Of a stretch of 64,000 nt of DNA, positions 11,301-22,724 are shown piece after piece; position 1 is the first letter of the stretch, and the number at the start of each line of letters is the position of its first letter. Source of the DNA: Pelodera strongyloides (Eukaryota; Nematoda; Chromadorea; Rhabditida; Rhabditidae); the NCBI GenBank assembly GCA_036852015.1, contig JAANDG010000325.1, positions 1-64,000 of the forward strand, written 5' to 3'. The notes under the pieces were generated by a model, which had not been told where the DNA came from, searched no databases, and saw only the letters and a program-made list of their open reading frames with translations. A program made the position numbers and the translations under genes.

Positions 11301-14300
11301 ATTTTGGCGAGCGGAGGTGGTCGTTTTGCAGATAAGTGGGTGGAGGCTGTCAGAAATGAGAGACAGTTTGGCAAAGTGGAAACTGCCAGGAAAATGCTCT
11401 ATAGGGTGAGTCTGAAGTGACAGGTGGTCCTTTTTTACTTACAATTTATACGTACAATTAGCATAGATAAGCATCATTAATTGATATCGAATGGAATGTT
11501 ACTGGGCCGCCGGGACCGAAGACGAAAATGTGTCCCCCCGGTAGAGAGGGAATTTCTGAGAGCTGTGGTGTTTTTTGAATATCATATTTAGGCGTTGAAC
11601 TCTGTATCCGATCACCCGCATATCATTTACGAGACAATTATTCAATTTGAACGCGAGGAAGGCACACTCGAAGAACTGGACAAGGCATTGGAAAAGGTGG
11701 GCTGTTGGCTGTTAAAGCGAAATGCTGGCCGGTTTTGAAACACGTTGAGTACGCCAGCATTCTTATGCAGCCTATGCAAATGCCCATAAATGAGAATAAA
11801 AAATCGAGCTAAATTCGAGCAAGTTAGCATAAATACGTTAGAATTCAGTTTCAGTTGTCCACGATGCGTTTCAAAAACCGGCCGGTATTTCGCTTTACGC
11901 GTTAATTGTGGCTGTTTCTGATAGGTTGTGTTTTGTGGCTATACATTGGTTTAACATTTATACATCCTGAGAAAATTATGTGTAAGTACAATGATAGTTT
12001 GTATTTATCGTCTCAATATGATTTTATGTGTGATAATCGCATTTTCTTTTTTTTAGGTGAATGCTCAAGCAATGCACCGTGCTCAACGGCCACAAAAGCA
12101 ACAACCAGAGAGAAAGAAACCAGCGCCGGCACAGAAGTGAGTGAATTTTCGTATACGATAAACTTTATTTCGGTGTTAATTTCAAATGAGGGGCGTTTTG
12201 AGCTTTGTTTAATTATATTCAACGTTAAAATACCTTTTTGTAATTTTCTGATTGTTTCGTAATTGTTGTTGTACCTGTTATATTAACCTAGTTATTGTCG
12301 CCTAGTTTTTATTGTCTCATTCTACTTCTTACTTGAAAATTACATTGTTACAGGAACCAAAGGCCGAGTTTGGATGATAAGAAGTCACCATTGAAGGCTC
12401 AGAAACGACCTGCACCGAGTTCTGATGGCGCTGCCCCGTCGAAGAAGCCAGTAAGTCTCTACGTTTTGTAATTATCAAGCTGTTTCTTGCTAGTTATGTA
12501 TAAATGTATCTAGCGCTTCAGGTAGAGACAATCATTTCGTGTTTGAAGAATTTTTCATATTATGTATGAGAATCTCACAGATTCTGTTTTGCATGAATAT
12601 GCCTCACCGGTATGATTTAGTCTCCCTCTCCTGATACTCCTCGACCGAAGAAAACAGCTCCGCCGCAGTTGGCTGCAGCTGCCCCGGCTCCCGTAAAGGA
12701 CAGCGATGGATTTGTGATGCCCGGATTGCCGGTGAAGAAGGTGATTTGATTTCCTCTAGTGTAGTTTGTATTGTAATCAAGTTTGAAATCCGTAAGCTTG
12801 TAAGCTATACCTGAGATTTGTAGATTGTAGTTTGTAGAGTAGTCGCATGTAAAAGCCTTGCTCTGCTCAACATGTTTTCAACCTTTTCAATGTCTCTTAA
12901 TTGTAATTGCAGCCAACTGCAGCCACCAATGGAGTGAATCCGTCGAAGACCGTTGCCGAGCCAAAGGAACCTCAGTCCTCTACGGCACCCACGTCGTCAT
13001 CAGGGCCTGAGGATAAGAAGCTGACCCTGTTTGTGTCTAATCTTGATTTCAAGTGTCCCGAAGAAAAGATCAGAGAGGTGAGAGGATAATGCAAATTATA
13101 TGATTATTGTTTGCGTATTGATGTTTGCCTGACCAAGATACTGTATCTGTGCAGGCTATAAATCTATCAACCATCTCCGGATTGGCTTTGACCATCTCCG
13201 GAGGCAAATGCAAATATATAGATTTGGGTGAAACGTATCAGTGGTAATTTACGGTTCGACTCTCAACTAAGCGACCATCTCCGAAATTACGCATGGAAAT
13301 TATAGCCTGTATCTGTGGTATTCCAGGTATTCATTACTGTATTTGCCTGTTACTATATATTATTAGCGACCAGTAAAAATGACAAGGATGACGAGGACTT
13401 GATATAGTATAACTCGTCTCTTTGCAGGTGTTATCCCCGGGAGTTGTCGAAGTGCGCCTGTTGTTCCGAGGTATGAGCAAGTTGCACAAGGGATATGGCT
13501 ATGTGGATATGGACTCACAAGCCAGCTATCAAGCAGCGCTCAAGAAAGGTGAAGGTTTTTCAAAGAGATTTGGTTTATGTTGATTCAAGCTCCCCTGTTC
13601 TGTTCAAGCTTTGATGATGATATTAATAACGAGCAACGTACCTTTTTTACGTGGAGAGGGGAGAGCAGGAGGTTCGAGTTCTAGCTGACTCAGTGTCTTA
13701 AGTTTTCGCCTTTCGAGCGTAACGTGATTCCATATCTACAAACTTTGTTCATTTATATAACCGATATGGTTTCAGATCGCACCCCGATCGATGGCCGACC
13801 AATCTACGTGAGCGAGTACAATGTGGAGGATAGGAAGAAGGGTGCCGGATTCAAGTTCTCCACTGGGTTGGACAAGAAGAAACTATTCGTCAGACATGTG
13901 CATTTTGATGCGACCGCGGATCAAGTTAAGGTAGGATTAGATTTTCTCCTAACCTAATTAGCGACATTAAATATTGTTTTGTGGAATGCTTAAGATCACT
14001 AAGAATAAAGACTTAAGAAGTGCTCGGTTGTTTCTGTTTTGTCCTGTGCTTACGGCTTAGCATTTGACAACCGCAACCTAACATTTGGAGTATTTTGGTC
14101 TAAGGCAAAGAACACTGAACATTAATGTATGTAAGCCTAATGGTATAATTTAACATCTGCTGGAAAAAAATCGCAACGTCAATTATTTTTTTAGGAAGTT
14201 TTCGAGCAATTCGGAAATGTTGCTGAAGTAAGGCTTGTAACTCATAAGAGTGGAAAGTCCAAGGGATTGGCCTATGTGGATATGGAAACAGAGGAAGACG

Positions 14301-14884
14301 CACAAAAAGCACTGGATGCGGAGGAACTCGTACTTTTGGGTGGGGAAACTTTTATTTTCATTATTGGCATGAAATGTACTTCATTCGATTTTGCTGTTAC
14401 TTCTTTCTATGACAATAAGTCGGTGTGGATTTACAAATGTATAATTATAATCTGTAGCTCATGCGTATATATAAAAGAAGTGCATTAAATAATAAAAGTG
14501 GCAGGCAGTATTGTGCATATGATAGCAAGTTAGTCTAGATAGAATGTGATTTACATTAGAACATATTATACTCATGCTTGCAAGAGACCAAAAGCGAACT
14601 TGTGTAGTTGTGTGTTCAGCGTTGTAACATCACATTTTTTTTTGCTTCTTACTATTTCTCTAATATTCTGTACGCTGTCATAATTCTATTTGGATATTTA
14701 GAACGAAAGTTGTCGGTTGCATTGAGTAATCCTCCAAAGAAGGGCGAGGAAGGATTCCGGGGACTGGCGCCCGCTCCAGATAGAAAGGGACACTCGAGTA
14801 TGATAGCACTGGTACCCAGAGCTGCACGACCAGGAGGGAGTTTGGTGGGTATTTCCTTTCTCTCCCTCTCTCTCCCCCTCTCCC

Positions 14885-14939
<55 letters not shown>

Positions 14940-15216
14940 TGCATTTGTTTACATTTACATACATTATTAATTATATATTGAATACTACTTTTGTAAGGAA
15001 ATAATCGTTTGAGAAGAGAGAACGATGTGTACTGTGTACCATACATTTTCCTGTTTCAGACTGATGTAGTATTGTTGGCCAGCTTGTCATGCTTCATGCT
15101 TGTTCTTTTTACTTATTTTTAATGTTTAGGCACTCAAGAGGCCTGTACCTTCTGGACCAGTTAGAGTGAAGTTGAGCAATGATCAATTCAGACAGCTGTT
15201 AAACAAGGGAAAATAA
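5323..15216 (+). CDS. sart-3: SART3-like U4/U6 snRNP recycling factor (HAT repeats plus two RRMs)
   Basis: SART3/Prp24-type proteins rejoin U4 and U6 snRNPs after splicing. Twenty exons join in phase: 5323-5469, 6223-6371, 6876-7014, 8658-8874, 9047-9187, 9437-9558, 9966-10116, 10327-10439, 10828-10926, 11280-11405, 11592-11696, 12057-12136, 12354-12450, 12621-12740, 12913-13077, 13428-13548, 13776-13930, 14195-14339, 14702-14844, 15130-15216. They predict 873 residues. An acidic Ser/Asp/Glu-rich N-terminus is followed by HAT half-TPR repeats at about 50-520 (for example VWMEYIQW and VWIQYGMWMEQRL). A Lys/Pro/Ala-rich linker leads to RRM1 (LFVSNLDF, KGYGYVDM) from about 638 and RRM2 (LFVRHVHF, KGLAYVDM) from about 734. 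The C-terminus has an LSm-interaction-like tail (VKLSNDQFRQLL). Introns carry many mobile elements. The exon 5 acceptor (9046) is the choice that keeps frame. Confidence 0.93.
5741..6179. mobile_element. Palindromic MITE in sart-3 intron 1
   Basis: The arms start TAAAGGATCGCAGTCACT at 5741 and end with the reverse complement at 6179. They are about 190 bases each and very similar: the CAACTCAGGG, AAGTAGTTCTACTTA and CTTTACTAAATTCAAGTAA blocks recur inverted. The centre is only about 60 bases. TA flanks both ends. The element has no ORF. It fits a short non-autonomous DNA element and would form a long hairpin in the pre-mRNA. Confidence 0.8.
6586..6826. mobile_element. Family C MITE (TIR GGCCGTATTCACCA-like) in sart-3 intron 2
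   Basis: A copy at about 6689-6826 starts GAGGTCATATTCACCACTCCG and ends near GAGTGGTGCATAT. It shares its interior (CCTCGGGGAAATAGTCCC, TTGAGAGACGCAGAGA, GAATTCCCCATGGGG) with the copy at 47448-47582. A second, inverted partial copy (6586-6680) abuts it. No coding sequence is seen. Confidence 0.65.
7209..8302. mobile_element. Foldback element with about 340 bp inverted arms in sart-3 intron 3
   Basis: The left arm 7209-7547 and right arm 7964-8302 are near-perfect reverse complements. Outer ends carry ACAAGGGGTCGGCAACACCG. Each arm contains tRNA-like promoter motifs: GTGTGGTAGAGCGC on one strand and GGGTTCAATTCC on the other. The 416 bp centre holds most of a short acidic ORF (7648-8025). 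The element lies between sart-3 exons 3 and 4, and the ORF has the same orientation as the host gene. Confidence 0.8.
7648..8025 (+). CDS. Uncharacterised acidic ORF inside the foldback element
   Basis: This is a 125-codon ORF. I do not recognise the family. Residues 1-90 look protein-like: a helical start (RFEKRLASRIANILHESCHG) followed by an acidic stretch (EDEADDPDWTDGEENEEMD). Such acidic segments are common in transposon-encoded proteins and their host relatives, but that is only a resemblance. From about codon 105 the reading frame runs into the right inverted arm, so the C-terminus is probably not functional or is removed by splicing. It could be a remnant of an element-encoded gene. 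Confidence 0.3.
   Translation: MLDPCRVISILVQDFGLPSVDNEPTRFEKRLASRIANILHESCHGELSIESEEVVSHNYGYEDEADDPDWTDGEENEEMDCTENFIHSMKINIIQSCFLLWKKTSIDKNCTQNSLYFENKIIREF
8336..8522. mobile_element. Short inverted-repeat element in sart-3 intron 3
   Basis: The ends are CTCGCCGGTGAGTTCGGAGG and its approximate reverse complement near GGTTCGCCGGTGAGCTCG. The interior carries GGTGGTTCAGCCATGATCCCT. The same element appears inverted at about 91-283. A small relic with GCCGGTGAGTTCACC occurs near 10240. No coding content is seen. Confidence 0.6.
11712..11896. mobile_element. MITE-A copy in sart-3
   Basis: This is a full-length copy of the family whose ends read TA-AAGCGAAATGCTGGCCGG and CCGGCCGGTATTTCGCTT-TA. 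The interior has TATGCAAATGCCCATAAAT and AGAATAAAAAATCGAGC. Here the right flank is TACGCG, not TTAA, which points to TA as the target duplication. It lies in the intron between exons ending 11696 and starting 12057. Confidence 0.85.
13151..13311. mobile_element. Short inverted-repeat element in a sart-3 intron
   Basis: The ends are CAGGCTATAAATCTAT and ATTATAGCCTG. The motif GACCATCTCCGGA occurs three times, two direct and one related near the right end. About 160 bases, non-coding. I did not see a second copy in the window. Confidence 0.5.
14857..14938. repeat. (CT)n microsatellite in a sart-3 intron
   Basis: Nearly pure CT/TC dinucleotides run for about 80 bases shortly after the donor at 14845. 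Occasional CCC triplets suggest expansion from a CT-rich intron. Long ORFs on both strands here are artefacts of the repeat. Confidence 0.9.
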
Positions 15217-15607
15217 GGCGTACGTTATCTAGAAGCTCTAGAAGCATTTGTGGATTTGTGGGGGGTTTAACTGTTTAACATTTAACATATTTATATTTTT
15301 TGGGGTAGGAGGTATCACTCCCGCACGCGTACTTTAAGCTAGTTTAGTCCTTTATCATGATTTTTTAAGTAGTAGTATTCGACGTATCCAGTAGTGTAAG
15401 ATTAAAAAGTGGTACACATTCCGTTCAAGCAATGATGCCTATGATGATGTTTTTCTTACCACTCTATTGTTTTTAGGTGTAAGAGAAAGTTTTTATTTAG
15501 TCTCTATTTCATCGTCTAGTATATCTGTGAATGTACGTACGTAAGCTTTTATATTTATTAATGTAATTTGCAAATTGCAAGCAAGTCGTGCATGATTGAG
15601 ATCTGCC

Positions 15608-15790
15608 TAAAGCGAAATACCGACCGGGTTTTGAAACGCATCGAGTACACCAGCATTCGTATGCAGCTTATGCAAATGAGCATAAATTAGAATAAAAAAA
15701 ATCGAGCTAAATTCGAGCAAATTAGCGTAAATACGTAAGAATTCAGTTGTGCAGGATGTGTTTCAAAAACCGGCCGGTATTTCGCTTTAA
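15608..15790. mobile_element. MITE-A copy downstream of sart-3
   Basis: Full-length copy between sart-3 (stop 15216) and the GGPP synthase gene. The ends are TAAAGCGAAATACCG and CGGTATTTCGCTTTA, with the usual AGCTTATGCAAATGAGCATAAATTAGAATAAAA-type interior. The rest of 15217-16294 holds diverged half copies (about 16125-16262) and no gene. Confidence 0.85.
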
Positions 15791-16294
15791 TTGTTAATCG
15801 TTTCGTTAGCTCTTTCTTTCTCTCTGAGATACGAGTTTCAGTCATTTGATCTTGTTGTTACTTTCCTTCGGTTAGAACTGCAATTCCGGTTTATTTGTTA
15901 TCTGTCATTCTGAGGAAATAGTTTTATTTTTTTTTAGAATATATTGACAGTTAAGAGTTGTGAAATCGCACTGCATGTTATGTGTTTTATTATAATAAAA
16001 CAGCTATAGATCACTTTGTTGGTAGTTGCAGATGTAATTGAAGTTCTGGGAAGGTTATTTGAACCTGTACTCTCTCATTTGTGAGTTTATTTGACTGATT
16101 GATTGCAGTCCTCGTTGCGTGATTTTTTAAAGCTGCATGACAGCCAGTTTTCGAAACGTATGTCTCATGTATTTTTTTTATTCTAATTGAACTGTTGCGT
16201 AGAACATTAAATGCGTAGTCGAAGATGCGTTTCAAAAACACCCGGTCTTTGTATCGCTTTAAATCTGTTTTTTTTTCTAGGGCAAGCGTGGACA

Positions 16295-19200
16295 ATGACT
16301 ACTGTAGAACAAGAGAACCCCTGTGAGGACGAGAAGCATTTATTGGCTCCTTTCAGTTACATTTGTAAAATGCCCGGGAAACAGGTTGGTACGGTTTTGC
16401 GGCTACTTTGAACTGGCCGAGACTACCATGAGTGAAAAATGAAAGTCATAAAGTGATATGACACCCGGTTTTGGATGCGGACTGGATAACTGCATTTCCA
16501 TGCATAACCTGCTTCTGCTTCAAAAAACGGCTGTTATGCTGCCTTAAATTTAACTCGTTCCCTTTCTTTCAGATTCGAAGTCGTCTATCGCTTGCCTTCA
16601 ACACGTGGTTGCAAGTTGATGAGGAGAAATTATCACAAATTATGGGTGCGTTTTTTTATTGTGTAATGGTGCTCACTCAGAATTAGACTGATAATGTGCA
16701 GTAGAAACATTGTGAATTGTCGGTGTACTATGAATTTATTCCATTTGAAGAATAACGCACTTAACACTATAAATTGTAATTTCAAATCAGTTCAGAAATT
16801 GTCGAAATGCTGCACAATGCCTCGCTTCTCATTGATGACATTGAAGACAACTCTGTTTTGAGAAGGGGCTTCCCGGTTACACACAGGTTCGGTTATCGAT
16901 TTGTGATTTATTTATTCGTATCTAATTTAATTTGCCTTATGGTCTTGATAGTTTTGACTTCTGTGTTACAGTACCTTTCAGTGTGTGAATGAGAAGCCTC
17001 ACGCGGTTTTCAGAAGGCCCACGCGGTTTTCAGAAGACCCACGCGGTTTTCAGAAGGCTCACGCGGTTTGCAGAAGGCTCACGCGGTTTTCAGAAGGCTC
17101 ACGCGGTTTCAGAAGGCTCACGCGGTTTTCAGAAGGCTCACGCGGTTTCAGAAGGCTCACGCGGTTTCAGAAGGCTCACGCGGTTTCAGAAGGCTCACGC
17201 GGTTTTCAGAAGGCTCACGCGGTTTTCAGAAAGCTCACGCGGTTTACTTTCAGAATCTATGGAACTCCTCGGACGATCAACTCAGCCAACTATGTGTATT
17301 TTATAGCACTGGAAAAGTGTCTACATTTGGGTCATCCGGAAGCCACTAAGGTTTTTGCCGGTGAGTGTTTTGTTGAATTGAGAGTATGGGTGAACAGTGA
17401 AGTGAGGTGGCACTGGTGACAGTAATTACAGTATACACTGCGTCCATGCCGAGCTACAGTATCTTGGCGTGCAAGTTAGTGTACTGTATGTTACAATTGC
17501 AGCATGCAGTAAGTAGTATTATACACATATAAGTTATTATGATTGAATACGTAAGGAATATTTGGATCAATAAGATGTAAATATTAAGTGTTGGGGTTTT
17601 AGAACAAATGCTGGAATTGCACCGCGGCCAAGGCAAGGAGCTCTTTTGGAGGGATACTGTATGTTGTCCCACGGAGGCTGATTATGAACATATGGTAGTG
17701 CAGAGTGAGTGACCATTTGAGTAAGATGTTATTTGTTTATGCTTTGTAAGTTGAGGTTTCACTGTTTAATGCAATGTGCATGCAGCCTTGATTTTGGTGA
17801 CCTTTGGAAACTAGATCTTATTGTTAGATCTTAGAACTTATTAGCATTCCAAAAAACGTATTTCAGAAACTGGCGGCTTATTCTTTTTGACAGTTCGTCT
17901 CATGGAACTGTTCACCGAACAAAAGTTTGAATTTGGAAAACTCCTCCGGGATATGGCTCTTTTCTTCCAAATCAGGTCGGATTTACCGGATTTACTATCA
18001 TAAGACCATTGATTGTGAATGATTCATTTTGCCACCGTGTTGTTTCTAAAGGGAAAATGATGTTGTTTCTAAAGGGAAAATGAGCTCATTGCTCTTGTTC
18101 ACTTGTTCTTTCGCATTTTTTGTTGTCTACATATTCTCATGTTTATCCTATCATTTCGTTTATTTATCACAAATACTTTATCGACTAGATGTGTTAGAAT
18201 GGAAATGCTTGGTTCAGGCCAATTATAGAGCACTTGACTCACAACTTCAAGCTTCATTTACTGCCTCATTTCAGAGACGATTTGCTCAACCTTGTATCGT
18301 CTGAGATGCACGCGGCAAAAACGTTTGCCGAGGATCTGACGGAGGGAAAGTTCTCATTTCCGATCATTCGGGCCATACAGAATGATACTCATGACGATGA
18401 AGTACTCAGTGAGTTTTTGCGACATCCTTTTGGGGGTTTCCAAGTATGCTGAAAACTTACAGTATCTCGGAACTACACGAGAATATTTTTTTGAATTTTC
18501 CATATTATGTATGCAGCTTTCGTGCAGAAATATGGTAGTATTGACAGAATCACACCGAATGTTTGGGATACTTGCAAACCCCATTAGCGTATGATTACGT
18601 CACGTAGAAGTTTCTTTTTGTATCAATTATCATTATTCAGTACTGAGAATGTTGAGAAATTTTGCAGGAATACTTTTGCTTTGTTGTCCCTGCAAGTGTA
18701 AATGTTGTTATTTCTTAATTCAGACATTTTGCGTCAGCGGACCACAGACGTGGAGGTGAAGGCCTATTGTATTCGGTTGATAAGGGAGAGGAATGCATTT
18801 GAGTGAGTTTCGTTTTGTTCTTTATTCTGATTCTGCTAGACCCGAAATTCATTTGCGAGACGTTACATTGATGGTATTTTGTATATCAGTGTGTATTAGT
18901 GGTTTATTTTAGTATATTTATTTATTATTACGTTATTACTTGCGTTTTCATCGGCAAACGTCTTATGAATCATTGAAAACTCCGATCTTCGCACTTGAAT
19001 TTATTGATGTCGAAGTTGGGTTTCTTTTTCTCGTTTTGGTAGCGGACCTGAAGCGAGCTTTTATGGGGATTGACCTTTTCTCTCGTAAACCGAGATACTT
19101 TACTAGTTTTTGGTTTTTGGGCGCTTTTTTCGACTGACGTCTCTAGATTTTTTACTACTGTATGTTTAATTCCATGAGCTATGAACTCACAAAAGATAAT

Positions 19201-22200
19201 CCCCTGTAGAAGTGTATCTCGTCCTTGTTGAGCGGGTCGAGAGGCGGGCGAACATAAGTTTTGTTAAAGATCATCTCTGAGACGCAGGAAATCGCAGCAA
19301 AGTCTTGTGATGGTAGCATAGTACTCGCTAGAAAGATGTATTCAATTTCTCGCGCGGCAGCTTATGTAAAGTTAATTATTCTAATTGGAATGCCGCCTTA
19401 TTGTTAGATTTACTACATACTAAAAATTCCACATTGGAGGAATGCAGCACGTAGCACATATGTCATGCAGCACATATGTCATGCCGATTTCGTAGTGAGG
19501 GTACGGTACACTACTAATTAGTTTACGCTAACCTTTTTCTTCAGTGTAATCCCAGTGCATATCAAACATTTACCTGATAGATAGTGAGTCTTTGCCAGAA
19601 GTGGTAGATCTTCGATGCCGAAAACACAATTATAACCATGTACTATCTTCGATGTGCACTTTTCTCTGAGTGGGCGATTCAGTCTAAAAATTATATCGAA
19701 ATTTTATTGGCGTTCAAATATTGTTGTGTTAAATGCGAAAGGTGCAGCAGCGATTCTTTTCTTTTTTCAATTAAACTCTGTATATAGGGGTGATGTTATT
19801 AAAGTGTGATGTGAATGCAGGGTATGGTAGCGAACTAGAATAAATCAGAATAATGTAGACTTTCCGAATTGACCTTACCTTGTAAGGGGATTATGTCTGC
19901 CCAGTTTATCGATACAGAAATGAGTGAAACCACCGGGCATTTCCAATTGCTCAGTGGCTGAGAGACTTGGCAGGAGGAACTCATCCGCCTGATGAGTACC
20001 CTGAACTTTGTTTGTGGTGTGGTGCAATTATCTTGCAATTACTGCTTAGTTAATTATTGGAATACGAATAGTGCTTCCGTGGGCAGATCTTATGTATGGT
20101 TTGGCTAGCTAGCTGATGCTCGCATGTGTGATTGCTACGTTTAGACTTTAGATCGCTTATGTCTAGAAATTTACATTATGAGAATCATACCATCCAATTG
20201 AATTGATCGTACAGCCCGGTGCTGTTCAAGTAGACGGTCAGCCACAACACAGCTTCCCTTGATAGGGTGGCTTGGGGGGCGCCCCTAGCGAAATGTAACT
20301 TGACGTCCTTCATCTTGTCACGGCTTTTATCTAAATTGCTACATCAATATTAAAGCGGTATACCAACCGGTTTTTGAAACGGATTTTGGATAACCGCATT
20401 CCGCATTCCCATGCATCATGTGTAAATGAGAATGATTAGAATAAAAAATCGTGATCTTGTATCATAAAAATAATAGGACGTTGTTGGTTGTTTTTACAAA
20501 TATCAATAAATACGATATTGGTTTCCGTAGTGAGAACTTGTTCCTTTTGCTAACGGTAAGTAAAGGCGTGCCATTGAGTTCAAATCACTTTTCCTGCTAT
20601 TTGATAGTAAAATGAAAAATACGGGTTTTGAATAGTTTCAATTGCTCGAGATCCCATTCCCCAATCGAGTGCATTGTCTGTAGAAGATTTGGATGTCCGG
20701 CCATCATGATATCATTGGCTCCGTTCAAGATTTTGAATACTCCCTCCAGTTCTTTGTTCGACTTCAGCACCATGTCGTGGTTCTGAAGGAGGTAGGATTT
20801 AGGGGGTCTTCACCTTATTCTGTAGAATACCACAAATATGTTCCTTGGCTTAGCTACTGTAACGCGGCATCCTCGGTCATCAATGGGTGGTGTTAGGTGT
20901 ATTGTATGCAAATGAGTATGATTAGAAGAAAAACTGGATCCCCATTTCTACCCCAACTAGGGCTAGCTCAACTGCGTAGGGGCGCTGCTGGCCAAAGTTT
21001 CAAAAACCAGCTGCTATGGCTTTAGTGTATTTATGTGCTTCTCGCTCACGTCTCCTTGTTAATGTTACATAAGAGGTATGTTACTTACTTCCAGCAACAT
21101 GACATATTTCCAGTCTCTGTCGAAGCGCAGTCGCTGAAGGCAATCGAGGTGCCCTCGACCTTTGTAACTGTCTGAAACGTGTTGTGAGTTACGGCGTTAC
21201 GGCATTACAAGAATAGATACGATTGTAGCTTCTAAGTTCTGCGTGCCTACAACCACTACAACTCTTCTTTTTTTTGAGTAGTGCTTATGTCGGTTCCGAA
21301 GTTCTGATTTGAGTGATAATGATGTATTGGTTTCAGCAGCTTCTTTACTATTCATGTATATGAGTTTATCTATAAATCGACAAGATTCAACCAATTGTAT
21401 AGTAACTCACTGGATGCAGTGAAGACATTGGGTATGCATTCGGTAATCTTGTTAACTTGCAACATAAAGTCTTGGCTTGCATCGGAATCGACCGACAAAC
21501 AGAAGTGATTCTTTGGGTGGTAGTTGGAGGCAATTTGGAACTCGATGAATGCGTAGTCCTGTATGGATTGACGTAATTTGAAAATTGAAATTTATAGAAA
21601 TTAAGTTCGCTGATCATTATTACCCAAGTATATGAGACCGTAATTATCTCCCTACCGTATACACATTCCTCGCAAAGGCAATTGAGTAATTGGAATGTTC
21701 GAAGTGTTTGTCGGACAGTCCTTGAAGAACTCTTTGTTTGATACTGTCGCAGTCCATTGCTAACTGGTCATTTATAACGGGTCTGTAATTCGGAAAGTTG
21801 GAAAGTTTTCGGCAGTATTGGGAATTGAAATTATCGCTCAAAATAGTAGATGTACTTTACGATCCTGAAGCCGTATTCACCAACACACAGGGAGCCCTCC
21901 CCCTCCCTGGCCTCCCCAGGGAGCTAAAGAGTGCGTAGAGCATAATAGATTCAGAGCGCTCGTGAGCCTAGGGAGGACTCCCTGTGTGTCGATGAATACG
22001 GCCTCTGTGCATTAACTTGAAAGAACTCTAGCGGCTTGTTGACGTCTGAACCATATTCTCTTTCATGTCTATAGGAACTTTAATTTACTGACTGTATACA
22101 CAGAAACAGTGAATAAGACCACGCATTAACAAACCTATTCGACTGGATCAGATCCGTGTATCCATTATCATTACTGAATAATCGTGCACAATCGATACTT

Positions 22201-22653
22201 GATAATTCGCTGCGTCGAGGGAAGTGAGGTATCTGAAGTTGAGACAGTGGGTTGTTGTTGTAAGGCCTAGCGCCTAGATCTGATAATCTGCCTCCATGTG
22301 ATTTTGATCTGTGTTTTATTATAAGACGAGTGTCAATTGTCAATGCATTCGTTTTCTATTCCAAATTTGTTGTCGGTTCAAACGTTCAGTGGGAAGTTTT
22401 ACATGCTCTGGCCGGGAACGGTACATGCGATTATGCACACGCATACGAAATACGAATACACAACAATCAACGTGTATTATTTTTTCCCATTCCTTTTTGG
22501 AATGTTTATGGGAACTAGGAACTTGTTATGAAGAGCCATGGAAGGAAACTGGGAAATAGATGAATGTTTTAACTTGAGTTCCTCAGTTCCTCTTACGCCA
22601 ACGACACCAAATTATCCGTTGAATAGGTTTATGGGGTGGGGTTTGCAAGTATC

Positions 22654-22724
<71 letters not shown>

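Noticed and set aside
14678..15046. Minus-strand ORF of Arg-Glu repeats
   Set aside because: Product of the (CT)n microsatellite in a sart-3 intron.
16985..17419. Long overlapping ORFs in all forward frames with RGF/AVSEGS repeats
   Set aside because: They come from the stop-free minisatellite in a GGPP synthase intron; the flanking exons splice around it.
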